Below are positions 9,483 through 18,045 of a DNA stretch of 64,000 bases, one piece after another. The notes under the pieces are model-generated. The model worked only from the letters and a program-made list of their open reading frames with translations. It was not told where the DNA came from and ran no database searches. Position 1 is the stretch's first letter. The number at the start of each line of letters is the position of its first letter. A program made the translations under genes and the position numbers. Origin of the DNA: Desulfobulbaceae bacterium (GTDB lineage: Bacteria; Desulfobacterota; Desulfobulbia; Desulfobulbales; SURF-16); contig JALNXE010000001.1 of the NCBI GenBank assembly GCA_023230525.1, forward strand, positions 1 to 64,000, written 5' to 3'.

Positions 9483-10244
9483 TTAGTCGTTCATATAGTA
9501 GATATTGGGAAGCGCTCCGGTTTCAGGACGCAATACCCAGGCAACCTTTTCCGGAGCATGGATCAGCTTGTAAACCCTGCTCTCAGGATCGGAAAGATCG
9601 CCAAATACACGAACATCAGCCGGGCAGGCGGCGGCGCAGGCCGTATCTTTCTCTCCCTGGGAAAGTCTTGTATCATAACAGAAGTTGCACTTGTCCACCG
9701 CACGGATCTCTTCCTTGAAATAGCGGGCATTGTAAGGACAGGCGGCCATGCACGTTTTACAGCCGATGCATTTTTTATAGTCCATCATGACAATGCCGGT
9801 TTTCTTATCCTTATAGGTGGCCTTGGTCGGGCAGACACGCACGCAGGGGGGACGGTTGCAGTGGTTGCAGAGCACCGGCATGAAAATACGCTCGCTCTCG
9901 CCGGGACTGGTTTCTCTTTCCATCTCCAGGATGGTCGTTCTGTAACCATAGGAAGGCACATGATTGGTTTTAACGCATGCCTCTTTACAGCGCTCACAAT
10001 CTATGCAGCGATTCTGACGAATAACCATGGAGTAATGAGGACTGTAAGGAAATTTCTGCGCCTGGGGCGGCATGACTTCGACAATACCCTGGGCATTGCG
10101 GGCTGCGGTCAGGGACAAGATGGAGCCACCCAGGAACACACCGGTTACCGAGAGGCCGAATTTCAAAAAACGTCGTCGCTCACTGGAGGGCAAATTTTCA
10201 ACTCCCTCATTTTTGAGCTTTTCCAAGTCGCTAATTTTTTTCAT
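9483..10244 (-). CDS. Tat-exported ferredoxin-like subunit with four [4Fe-4S] clusters
   Basis: A 253-residue periplasmic iron-sulfur protein like DsrO, HybA and PsrB. The twin-arginine signal is SERRRFLKFG at residues 21-30. Sixteen cysteines form four cluster sets: C80/83/86/90, C126/129/134/138, C159/162/165/169 and C186/189/203/207. In this family the subunit links an NrfD quinone subunit to a catalytic or cytochrome subunit. It is the first gene of a two-gene operon with the triheme cytochrome. No molybdopterin or DsrK-like catalytic subunit is nearby, so this is not a complete DsrMKJOP or Psr operon. Confidence 0.9.
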   Translation of the reverse strand: MKKISDLEKLKNEGVENLPSSERRRFLKFGLSVTGVFLGGSILSLTAARNAQGIVEVMPPQAQKFPYSPHYSMVIRQNRCIDCERCKEACVKTNHVPSYGYRTTILEMERETSPGESERIFMPVLCNHCNRPPCVRVCPTKATYKDKKTGIVMMDYKKCIGCKTCMAACPYNARYFKEEIRAVDKCNFCYDTRLSQGEKDTACAAACPADVRVFGDLSDPESRVYKLIHAPEKVAWVLRPETGALPNIYYMND

Positions 10245-10573
10245 AGTGCATCTCCCTCAAAAAATTATTACCAGGGCAGCCGGCAAAAGCGAGACGACAA
10301 TTGCGAGGCGCCAATTTTTGCGTGTCATCCAAATATATTACAGTAATAAACTCTGCGATCCGCCAAACAATCTATCTGTTATAAAAGATATACAACCGCG
10401 TCGCCCAAAAAATCACACAAAAGCAAAACTGTCAAGTCAATTCTGCAACAGAACTGTGGCACAGGCACAAGTGGCTTGACTGCGGACAAGCTAATGACTA
10501 AGTTGTTTTGTTTAAATCTTAATAAGAATCATGTAGCCAGAAGCCAATCGAACAGATCATAGAATATCGCCAT
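10245..10573. other. Divergent intergenic region
   Basis: This 329-bp gap separates the leftward ferredoxin gene from the rightward regulator. It must hold promoters for both. I found no GG-N10-GC sigma-54 spacing on either strand and no clear -35/-10 pair. Confidence 0.4.
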
Positions 10574-12982
10574 ATGAATGAGCAAATCACAGCGCCGGCA
10601 CAGGTTTCACTCCCTGTATTCACCGTAAACTCCAGGTGGGAGATCACCTTCTTCAGCCAGGCCGCCGAGGATCTCCTGGGAGTAAAGGCTGCGGAAGCCA
10701 TTGGTATGAAGTGCCATGATTTTTTCAGCCAGCATGATCACCTGCGGAATTTTTTCACTCTCTGCGCCACCATAGCATCCGGCAAATCAATGACCTCCTT
10801 TCCCATGGCCCTGAAAAATCCCGCCGCCGGACATAACCCCGCGGTTATCGTCACAGCCATTCCCGTGCCGGATGAGGCGGGAAACCTTGCCGGAGCCATT
10901 GTCAGTTTCCAGGAAACCCCCCAATCATTCATGGTCAATCAGCTGGTGCTTGACTCACTGGCTGACGGGGTATTTACCGTTGATATCAACTGGCAGATCA
11001 CCTCTTTTAACCGAACGGCGGAAGCCATCACCGGCTGGTCCCATCAAGAGGTCATCGGCAGGTCCTGCCGGGAAATTTTTCACTCCAACGTCTGTGGCGA
11101 GTCTTGCCTGCTGGCCAAAAGCGTCCGCGACGGCAAAACCATCCTGGACAGGTCGATCTTTATCGAGAGAAAAGACGGCACAACGGTGCCGGTCAATATC
11201 AGCGCCGCTCCCCTGACAGATCACGAGGGGAAGGTCATCGGCGGGGTGGAAAGCTTCCGCGATATCACCGCGACCATCACCAAAAAACTGATTTTAGACT
11301 CCATTGCCGACGGCGTTTTTACGGTTGATAGAAACTGGAAAATCAGCTCATTCAACAAGGCCGCGGAATTAATCACCGGCTGGGCCGAGAAGGAAGTTAT
11401 CGGCAAATCATGCAGCCAGATTTTTCATTCGAATGTCTGCGGGGAGGCCTGCATTCTCGGCCAGAGCGTCAAACAGCGAAAAACAATCATTGACCAGACC
11501 ATTTACATAAAATCGAAAAAAGGCGAAACCATTCCGCTCAGTATCAGCGCCGCCCCCTTCCTGGACCACCAGGGCAAGATCGTCGGCGGCATTGAAACCT
11601 TCCGGGACATAACGAGCAGCATCAAAAACCATCTCATCCTTGATTCCATTGCCGACGGAGTTTTCACGGTGGACCGCAACTGGAAGATCACCTCCTTCAA
11701 CCGGGCCGCGGAGCATATCACCGGCTGGTCAAGCAAGGATGCCATTGGTAAATTCTGCAGCGACATTTTCCATTCAAGCATCTGCGGGAAAAACTGCGCC
11801 ATTGCCCAATGCCTGTACATCGGCAAACCTTCCGCCAATCTTTCCATCACCATAACCAACTCCAAGGGAGAAAAAATCCCCATCAGCATCAGCGCTGCGC
11901 CGCTCATCGACAATGACGGCAACATTATCGGCGGAGTTGAGACCTTCCGCGACCTGTCGACTCTCACCAGCCTGCGCAAACAGCTGGCAAAAAATTATAC
12001 CTTTGACGAGATCATCAGCAAAAGCAGCGCCATGCAACGCATCTTCAATATTCTGCCGGAAATCGCCAAAAGCCCGAGCACAGCCCTGATCTTGGGGGAA
12101 AGCGGCACAGGAAAAGAACTGGTGGCCCGCGCCATTTACCATGCCAGCCACCGGGCGGATAAACCTTTTGTCATCGTTAACTGCGGCGCCCTTCCCGAAA
12201 CCTTACTCGAGTCGGAACTGTTCGGTTACAAGGCAGGGGCATTTACCGATGCCAAAAAAGACAAGATCGGCCGTTTTGCCGCGGCTGAGAAAGGCACTCT
12301 GTTCATCGATGAAATCGGCGACATCCCCCAGTCCCTGCAGGTGAAACTCCTGCGGGTACTGCAGAATAAGGTATACGAGCCCCTGGGCTCCAATACGCCG
12401 ATTTCAGCCGATGTCCGCATCATCACCGCCACCAACCGCAATCTGCAGGAGCTGGTGCAGCAGGGCTCGTTCCGGGAGGATCTTTTTTACCGGCTCAACG
12501 TGGTGAAAATTCACCTGCCACCCTTGCGGGAGAGGAGAGAAGACATCCCCCTGCTGACCGATCATTTCATCAAGCAGTTCAGCGCGTTGCAGGGAAAGGA
12601 TATCGTGGGCATTGCCAGTGCGGCCTTGAATATTCTCATGCGCCACGACTATCCGGGCAACATCAGGGAACTGGAAAATATCATTGAATACGCCTTTATC
12701 CTCTGCGACGGCGGCTTTATCCAGCCCGAGCATCTACCCGAACCTTTTTACATGCCCGGCGGCGCACCCCAGGCGAAAGTTGCGCCAATAGTCACCGACT
12801 CACAGACCCTGGAAGAAATCGAAAAGCAGGCGATCTACCTCTCCCTGGAGAAAAACAACTGGCGCCGGATGGATACCTGCCGGGAACTGGGGATATCCAA
12901 GGACACATTGCGCCGCAAAATTGACCGCTACGGCTTGAAGAACCCGGCGGGCGAGGAGGCTGCGGGTGAAGAGGGTGAGTGA
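10574..12982 (+). CDS. Sigma-54-dependent activator with four PAS domains
   Basis: An 802-residue enhancer-binding protein. Four PAS units fill the N-terminal 470 residues. Units 2-4 are near-identical repeats of exactly 115 residues, each holding a CGxxC motif (C174/178, C289/293, C404/408) after FHS. The AAA+ domain has Walker A GESGTGKE near 510. The sigma-54 contact loop reads GAFTDA instead of GAFTGA (near 555), and a Fis-type helix-turn-helix ends the protein. It is cytoplasmic, with no membrane helix. It probably senses redox state, metal or a thiol-reactive ligand and drives the neighbouring sigma-54 promoters. A perfect-stem terminator follows it. Confidence 0.92.
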   Translation: MNEQITAPAQVSLPVFTVNSRWEITFFSQAAEDLLGVKAAEAIGMKCHDFFSQHDHLRNFFTLCATIASGKSMTSFPMALKNPAAGHNPAVIVTAIPVPDEAGNLAGAIVSFQETPQSFMVNQLVLDSLADGVFTVDINWQITSFNRTAEAITGWSHQEVIGRSCREIFHSNVCGESCLLAKSVRDGKTILDRSIFIERKDGTTVPVNISAAPLTDHEGKVIGGVESFRDITATITKKLILDSIADGVFTVDRNWKISSFNKAAELITGWAEKEVIGKSCSQIFHSNVCGEACILGQSVKQRKTIIDQTIYIKSKKGETIPLSISAAPFLDHQGKIVGGIETFRDITSSIKNHLILDSIADGVFTVDRNWKITSFNRAAEHITGWSSKDAIGKFCSDIFHSSICGKNCAIAQCLYIGKPSANLSITITNSKGEKIPISISAAPLIDNDGNIIGGVETFRDLSTLTSLRKQLAKNYTFDEIISKSSAMQRIFNILPEIAKSPSTALILGESGTGKELVARAIYHASHRADKPFVIVNCGALPETLLESELFGYKAGAFTDAKKDKIGRFAAAEKGTLFIDEIGDIPQSLQVKLLRVLQNKVYEPLGSNTPISADVRIITATNRNLQELVQQGSFREDLFYRLNVVKIHLPPLRERREDIPLLTDHFIKQFSALQGKDIVGIASAALNILMRHDYPGNIRELENIIEYAFILCDGGFIQPEHLPEPFYMPGGAPQAKVAPIVTDSQTLEEIEKQAIYLSLEKNNWRRMDTCRELGISKDTLRRKIDRYGLKNPAGEEAAGEEGE

Positions 12983-13019
12983 AGGTGCCCGCAACGGGAA
13001 AGAGGGCCGGCCTGAAATA

Positions 13020-13064
13020 AAAACAGCGGAACTCCTCTGTTGCTGAGAAAAATTCCGCTGTTTT
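13020..13064. terminator. Intrinsic terminator between convergent genes
   Basis: A 12-bp stem (AAAACAGCGGAA / TTCCGCTGTTTT) lies between the sigma-54 activator and the leftward merR2. A-runs on one side and T-runs on the other allow termination from both directions. Confidence 0.75.
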
Positions 13065-13217
13065 CAACTTAGCAAATCGTGGCATTTTCCTTGTCAAGAG
13101 GCGAGGCGGACAGCGTCCGCGACCTCACTTTCAAGCGGATGATACCTGCTCATCCACACAATTTTCTTTCCTGCTCCTGAAAAGCGTCGGCAGCAAGGGG
13201 TGAGATGTGCGGAAAAA

Positions 13218-13661
13218 TCAACCTGGTAATACTTGCTTTTTTTTTCCAGTGGTTTTTTTTTTCTTTTCCTGATCTGCCAACTTTGCCTGGCGCTCAGCAA
13301 CCTTATCGCCAACCTCATACAGGGTGCGGGGACATGACCAGTCAACCCGCGCCAGACATCCTTCATGGATGTCAGCGGGACAACCGGCTACTTCCCAGCA
13401 GGGAATCAGCTTCAACAACTTCTTCAAACCCGGGATACTGATGCCCTGCTCATGAATCATCTTCCGCAGACAATCTATCCATCTGATATCATTTGGAGAG
13501 AACATGCGCCGCGACCCACGATGGGCAGGTTTTATCAATCCTTCAGCTTCATAAATGCGAAGCGTTCTCGGATGGACATTGAGCAATTTTGCCGCAACAC
13601 CAATCGGGTAAATCGGCAAATCAGGCCGTAAGGGCTGTATATCAGACTTCTTCCTGGCCAT
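13218..13661 (-). CDS. MerR-family regulator with C-terminal cysteine cluster (copy 2)
   Basis: About 147 residues, with a MerR/HspR-type helix-turn-helix (GVAAKLLNVHPRTLRIYEAE) followed by the cysteine segment PCWEVAGCPADIHEGC and a Lys-rich tail. It aligns well with the regulator at 6083-6454, including the three cysteines. The ATG at 13661 is chosen because AAGGAGA precedes it; the frame is open upstream to 13799 inside nrfD2. It sits just downstream of nrfD copy 2, repeating the order seen in module 1. Confidence 0.8.
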   Translation of the reverse strand: MARKKSDIQPLRPDLPIYPIGVAAKLLNVHPRTLRIYEAEGLIKPAHRGSRRMFSPNDIRWIDCLRKMIHEQGISIPGLKKLLKLIPCWEVAGCPADIHEGCLARVDWSCPRTLYEVGDKVAERQAKLADQEKKKKTTGKKKQVLPG

Positions 13662-13758
13662 TTTCTTCTCCTTAGACTCTTTGTCCTGTTTTGCAGCTTT
13701 TGCGAGAGAGGCGGGGAAGGAATACTCCCCCACCTTCCTTGTCCACAAAGCCTTTATT

Positions 13759-14955
13759 TTAGTGATCCTCGGACAGATGGCCCTTGAAAAGGCGCTCACC
13801 CATCAGAAACCCCATGGCACAAAGAGACATACCGCCTACCACCACCATAACCTCATGGAGGCTCGGGGTATATGACCAGAGATGCGGCTGACCTACGATA
13901 CCCATATCATGTAACTGAGGGACAATCATACCAACCACCACCAGATCATAACGCATGATGAAAATACCGATTATGCTTGAAACGGATGCGATGAAGAGGG
14001 CGGTTAAATTTTTTGCCCGGACAGCAAGAATAATACAAAAAGGAATAACCATGCCCATCATGACCTCACCGATCCAGAAATTCACTGAATAGGGGCCACT
14101 CAGGATAGACATCATGGCCTCGTATTTTCCTGGGGGTTGACCACTGACACCGGAAATAACCTTCCAGCAGGTGAAAAACATGATGACGGTCATCAGCAGG
14201 GCGCCCAGTTTGGCGGTTGACTGCAGGGAGCTCTCAAGGGCCGGGCTCATCTTCCAGCCGTTAGCCCTGTAGCCGATCCAGTGGAAGAAGATGACGGCAG
14301 CACTGCCTGACATCATGGCAGAGGTGATGAAATAAATGGGCATGTAGGGTCCATGCCAGAATTCGCGGCCACTGAGCAATCCGAATACCGCACCGAGATT
14401 ACTGTGGGCGGCCACACCGGCGACAACACCCATCAGGCCCAGATAGCCGGCCTGTTTATGCTTGCCTGCCTGGAGCAGGGCAAACTCAATCAGCATGAAA
14501 AAGAGATAGGCGCCGTACAGGGTACCCATCCACCAGATGTTGGAGGTCAGGTTGGGCGAGATAACATTATAGATGGCCATCCGCCAGGGGTTTTCAATCT
14601 CAAAGGCAATTACCACAAACCCGGCGATAATGGTGGTAATGGCCATGAAGACCGAGCGTTTGGCGATAGGCTTGAAAGCTTCGACATTAAACACATGACC
14701 GATTGATGAAACCAGACACAGACCAGTAGAGGTTACAACAAAGAAAACATAGGTGGCGATAAGAAGCCCCCAGGGCACTTCCCTGGTAACGTTATACGCA
14801 GTGTGATAACCCTGCAGGAAAGCATGCACTCCGAAACCGATACCAACGATCGTCAACAAGCCACTTAAGGCTATAGCGGCATTATAGCCGCTGGAAGACT
14901 TTACCGACAGTCCTTCACCCTCTTGGGGGAGAACCTGAGCTAATATATTGTTCAT
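13759..14955 (-). CDS. NrfD/PsrC-family membrane subunit (copy 2)
   Basis: About 398 residues with 9-10 transmembrane helices, clearly paralogous to the protein at 6553-7737 (shared NPWRMAIYNVISPNLTSN and matching helix spacing). It is a predicted menaquinone-exchanging membrane subunit. The ATG at 14955 is preferred to the one at 14964 because GGAG lies 8 bases before it and only 3 before the other. A 38-residue membrane protein is encoded directly upstream and merR2 downstream. Partner subunits are not adjacent, so it may share the ferredoxin and cytochrome of the 9.0-10.2 kb operon. Confidence 0.88.
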   Translation of the reverse strand: MNNILAQVLPQEGEGLSVKSSSGYNAAIALSGLLTIVGIGFGVHAFLQGYHTAYNVTREVPWGLLIATYVFFVVTSTGLCLVSSIGHVFNVEAFKPIAKRSVFMAITTIIAGFVVIAFEIENPWRMAIYNVISPNLTSNIWWMGTLYGAYLFFMLIEFALLQAGKHKQAGYLGLMGVVAGVAAHSNLGAVFGLLSGREFWHGPYMPIYFITSAMMSGSAAVIFFHWIGYRANGWKMSPALESSLQSTAKLGALLMTVIMFFTCWKVISGVSGQPPGKYEAMMSILSGPYSVNFWIGEVMMGMVIPFCIILAVRAKNLTALFIASVSSIIGIFIMRYDLVVVGMIVPQLHDMGIVGQPHLWSYTPSLHEVMVVVGGMSLCAMGFLMGERLFKGHLSEDH

Positions 14956-15015
14956 TGCATTCACTCCTTCGATTTTGTTTCATGGATCACAAGGACAATC
15001 ATCAAAAAAATGTGA

Positions 15016-15132
15016 CTAGGAAAAATCACTTTCTTCACGAACCGCACGAAGCACCGGCTTGACCTTGAGATCATAAACCGTATGGAGCGAAGCGCAACCT
15101 AGCCAAAAAACGAGAAATAATAAGCCGTCCAT
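15016..15132 (-). CDS. 38-residue membrane protein of the nrfD2 module
   Basis: A short gene starting MDGLLFLVFWLGCASL. It encodes one N-terminal transmembrane helix followed by a basic, soluble tail, 38 residues in all. GGAGAAGCAA precedes the ATG with good spacing. It lies 60 bp upstream of nrfD2, the same place the 75-residue membrane protein holds in module 1. It may be a small subunit or assembly factor. No family is recognised. Confidence 0.6.
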   Translation of the reverse strand: MDGLLFLVFWLGCASLHTVYDLKVKPVLRAVREESDFS

Positions 15133-15710
15133 TTGCTTCTCCTTTACAATAAGTGAGCATCTCTGCTCAGAACTTTTTCTCTCTCACTCACCGGAACAAA
15201 TTGGCGGATCCACTCCGGGAAGTTTCCTCTTTTTAGTCTGCCCACCTCCTTTTTTAAAAAACGTATTCTTGAGAAATTCAACGATAAAATATAATCAACA
15301 AACAATTACAGTAGACTTTGAAATATATTTAAAACAGGACACCAGCATTGTCAAGAAAAAATATCAACGCAATTACAAATTAAGCTTAACATTGATAGAT
15401 CATTTCTAGCCCGATTCACCTTCTGAAATTCGCCGGAAGCAATGACAATATGACATTTTTTTATTTAAAATCAAACAATTAACAACACATCCCGTAGCGA
15501 AAAATTTCGAATAAATTCACGCAGCAGAATCACGCCTTCTTTTGCGCCCAAATCGCAATATGCGTCCACCATGCAAGCATACCGGGCTCACATTGCGTCA
15601 TTCATGTCAAATAACAACGACAACCACCAAACTCGCCACTACCTGATAACCATCTATTATTACACAAAAAGAAAAAATACCAGGTCATTATCCGGCAACA
15701 AATCAGCAAA
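15133..15710. other. Gene-less stretch upstream of nrfD2 module
   Basis: This AT-rich stretch holds no confident gene. On the minus strand near 15140-15250 there is a strong AAGGAGGT followed by an open frame of about 33 codons ending just before the 38-residue gene. No suitable start codon lies at the right distance, so I do not call it. No sigma-54 site was found for the nrfD2 module. Confidence 0.4.
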
Positions 15711-15726
15711 TGGCACGCCTGTTGCT
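15711..15726 (+). promoter_or_regulatory. Near-perfect sigma-54 promoter
   Basis: The sequence TGGCACGCCTGTTGCT matches the sigma-54 consensus TGGCACG-N4-TTGCW at every conserved position. Transcription would start near 15737 on the plus strand. No open reading frame follows before the terminator at 15876-15907. Confidence 0.82.
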
Positions 15727-15736
15727 GTAGACAATA

Positions 15737-15907
15737 CCCAACAAGCTTAATCTTATCAGCCAAGACGAGAAAGCTTCTCCAAGTAACCTTTTTGGGTGGC
15801 GGCCCAAGGGGTTAAAAAGTAAATCAGAAAGATATACACTGTAATCAGCTAAAAAACAACACAGCTTCTTCCTCCAAGACCTGGCCGTCCGGCCAGGTCT
15901 TTTTTTT
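15737..15907 (+). ncRNA. Candidate sigma-54-dependent small RNA
   Basis: A predicted transcript of about 170 nt runs from the expected start of the sigma-54 promoter to a strong intrinsic terminator. It has no plausible coding frame with a ribosome-binding site. Near 15787-15811 it can form a hairpin with a GC-rich top (TTGGG / CCCAA around TGGCGG) flanked by CC/GG pairs. It could be a free small RNA or an attenuated leader of ftsH, which starts 170 bp later on the same strand. Confidence 0.5.
15876..15907 (+). terminator. Strong intrinsic terminator
   Basis: An 11-bp perfect stem (AAGACCTGGCC / GGCCAGGTCTT) with a GTCC loop runs directly into a tract of eight Ts. It is a textbook terminator for plus-strand transcription. 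Confidence 0.9.
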
Positions 15908-16077
15908 ATGCTTTTCCATGCAGATAGCCGCTTTACCTTTCCCCAAACTTATGTTTATATCAATTGAAATCTCCCCAGGGATTTTGCTTCCGGCATATTG
16001 CCGCCCATGGAAATTGGCGGACGCATAATGCGTCCAGCCCTTAAGCAGACAAAAAAACACCTTCCAGGAGAACTTTT

Positions 16078-17868
16078 TTGAAATATTTTTATAAAAATCT
16101 TTCTATCTGGCTCATTATCGGACTGATCGGCATTGTTCTCATCAATGTGTTCAAAAAGCCGCCCGATGACATCATCCAGGTCAACTACACGGATTTTTTA
16201 AAACGGATCGAACAAGGGGTTATTCCTGATATAAAGCTTGAGGGAAACGTCATAACCTGGACCAACTCCAATGGCGAGTCCTTTAAAACCGTTTCCCCGG
16301 ACAACCCGGCGACTGTCGCCCCCCTGCTCAAATCCGGGGTGAACATTGAGGTCCGGGAGCCGAAGAAACCGCACTGGTTTCTGCAGACCTTCCTATCCTG
16401 GGTCCCCTTTCTGCTTATTATTTTTCTCTGGTTTTTCTTTACCCAGCAGGGCGGGGAAAAAGGAGGCGGCGGCGGAAAGGCCATGGCCTTCGGCAAAAGC
16501 CGGGCGCGCCTGATTGACGGCCAGGAGTCCAAGATAAAATTCAAAGACGTCGCCGGGGTGGACGAGGCAAAAGATGAGCTGGTGGAAATCGTCGACTTCC
16601 TCAAAGACCCCTCCAGATTTTCAGAGGCCGGAGCCCGCATCCCCAAAGGGGTTCTGCTCTACGGTGAACCGGGAACCGGCAAGACTCTGCTGGCCAAGGC
16701 GATTGCCGGAGAGGCAGGCGTTCCCTTTTTTTCCATCAGCGGTTCAAATTTTGTCGAGATGTATGTGGGCATCGGCGCCTCCCGTGTCCGCGATCTCTTT
16801 AAAGAAGGGAAGAAAAAAGCGCCCTGCATCATCTTTATTGATGAAATTGACGCCGTGGGCCGACACCGGAGCGCCGGCGGTGGAGGCGGCGGCAATGATG
16901 AACGGGAGCAGACCCTGAATCAGCTCCTGGTGGAAATGGATGGTTTTGAAGGCAACGAGGGGGTAATCATCATTGCCGCGACAAACCGCCAGGATATTCT
17001 TGATCCCGCCCTGCTGCGGCCCGGGCGTTTCGACCGCCAGGTAATGGTCCCCCTGCCGGATGTGGGCGGCCGCGAGCAGATTCTCAAGGTGCATGCCCAG
17101 AAAATCCAGGTTCACAGTGACGTGAACTGGAAGATCATCGCCAAAGGCACTCCCGGATTTTCCGGCGCAGAACTCGCCAACATGGTTAACGAGGCGGCCT
17201 TGATGGTGGCCAGAAAAGGCGACGGCGGCAAAGTTACCATGGACGTTATTGAAAAGGCCAAAGACAAGGTCATGATGGGCGCAGAACGCCGCAGCCTCAT
17301 TATTACGGCCAAGGAAAAGAAGATCACCGCCTTTCATGAGGCCGGCCATGCCCTGACCGCATGGATGCTGCCGGGCGCCGACCCGGTGCACAAGGTAACG
17401 ATCATCCCCCGCGGCAAGGCACTGGGACTTACCATGCAGCTGCCGGAAGAGGATAAGCTTTCCCATTCGAAATCCTATCTCTTCAACAATCTCTGCATTC
17501 TGCTGGGCGGCAGAATCGCCGAAGAAATTGCCCTGGGTGACATCACCACCGGCGCCGGCAATGACATTGACCGGGTTTCTGATCTGGCCCGCAAAATGGT
17601 GTGCGAATGGGGCATGAGTGAAGAAATCGGCACCATCACCTTCAAGGCGGCAAATCCCGCGCCCGGCTACCCCGGCCCGATCATCAGCGAGGCCACGGCA
17701 CTGAAAATTGACGGCGCGGTAAAATCCCTCGTCAATTCAGCCTATGACACATCAAAAAAAATACTGAACGACAACAGGAAAATCCTTGAGGCCATGACCC
17801 AGGCCCTCCTTGATCATGAAACCATTACCACCGAGGATATAAAAAAGATTGTCAAAGAAAACAGCTGA
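16078..17868 (+). CDS. ftsH: ATP-dependent zinc metalloprotease FtsH
   Basis: A membrane-anchored AAA+ protease that degrades unassembled membrane proteins and regulators. Its 596 residues comprise two N-terminal transmembrane helices (about 8-26 and 105-122), a periplasmic domain between them, an AAA module with Walker A GEPGTGKT (about 195) and Walker B IIFIDEID, the second region of homology, and the zinc site HEAGH (about 419). It starts at TTG: AGGAG lies 7 bases upstream and no ATG fits. The length is slightly below the usual 610-650. It is the last protein gene before the tRNA-Lys insertion point. Confidence 0.95.
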   Translation: MKYFYKNLSIWLIIGLIGIVLINVFKKPPDDIIQVNYTDFLKRIEQGVIPDIKLEGNVITWTNSNGESFKTVSPDNPATVAPLLKSGVNIEVREPKKPHWFLQTFLSWVPFLLIIFLWFFFTQQGGEKGGGGGKAMAFGKSRARLIDGQESKIKFKDVAGVDEAKDELVEIVDFLKDPSRFSEAGARIPKGVLLYGEPGTGKTLLAKAIAGEAGVPFFSISGSNFVEMYVGIGASRVRDLFKEGKKKAPCIIFIDEIDAVGRHRSAGGGGGGNDEREQTLNQLLVEMDGFEGNEGVIIIAATNRQDILDPALLRPGRFDRQVMVPLPDVGGREQILKVHAQKIQVHSDVNWKIIAKGTPGFSGAELANMVNEAALMVARKGDGGKVTMDVIEKAKDKVMMGAERRSLIITAKEKKITAFHEAGHALTAWMLPGADPVHKVTIIPRGKALGLTMQLPEEDKLSHSKSYLFNNLCILLGGRIAEEIALGDITTGAGNDIDRVSDLARKMVCEWGMSEEIGTITFKAANPAPGYPGPIISEATALKIDGAVKSLVNSAYDTSKKILNDNRKILEAMTQALLDHETITTEDIKKIVKENS

Positions 17869-17925
17869 AACGATACTTGACGATCATGCCCTCAGTATGC
17901 TAAGTATAGGTCCCGTTCACAACAT

Positions 17926-18001
17926 GGGCCGTTAGCTCAATCGGTAGAGCATCTGACTCTTAATCAGCAGGTCCCCGGTTCGATCCCGGGACGGCCCACC
18001 A
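17926..18001 (+). tRNA. tRNA-Lys (anticodon CTT)
   Basis: A complete 76-nt cloverleaf with CCA encoded. The acceptor stem GGGCCGT pairs with ACGGCCC, the D-arm is TAGCTCAATCGGTAGAGC, the anticodon loop is CTCTTAA and the T-arm is CCCGG-TTCGATC-CCGGG. The 27-43 pair of the anticodon stem is a T/C mismatch. An integrase gene abuts it, so its 3' end is the probable attachment site of the downstream element. Confidence 0.95.
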
Positions 18002-18009
18002 AACATATT

Positions 18010-18045
18010 AAGGACTTAGCCATTTTTTGGTTAAGTCCTTTTTTA
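18010..18045. terminator. Terminator between tRNA-Lys and integrase
   Basis: A 12-bp stem (AAGGACTTAGCC / GGTTAAGTCCTT, one G-T pair) followed by a T-run. It can stop both tRNA-Lys and integrase transcription and lies directly in the probable attachment region. Confidence 0.75.

Noticed and set aside
6553..10244. A DsrMKJOP sulfite-reduction complex operon
   Set aside because: DsrM and DsrK are missing, gene order differs and a gap of about 850 bp splits the set; only the ferredoxin, cytochrome and NrfD types are shared.
15845..16060. 71-codon minus-strand frame
   Set aside because: It runs through the strong terminator at 15876-15907, has no ribosome-binding site and resembles nothing known.
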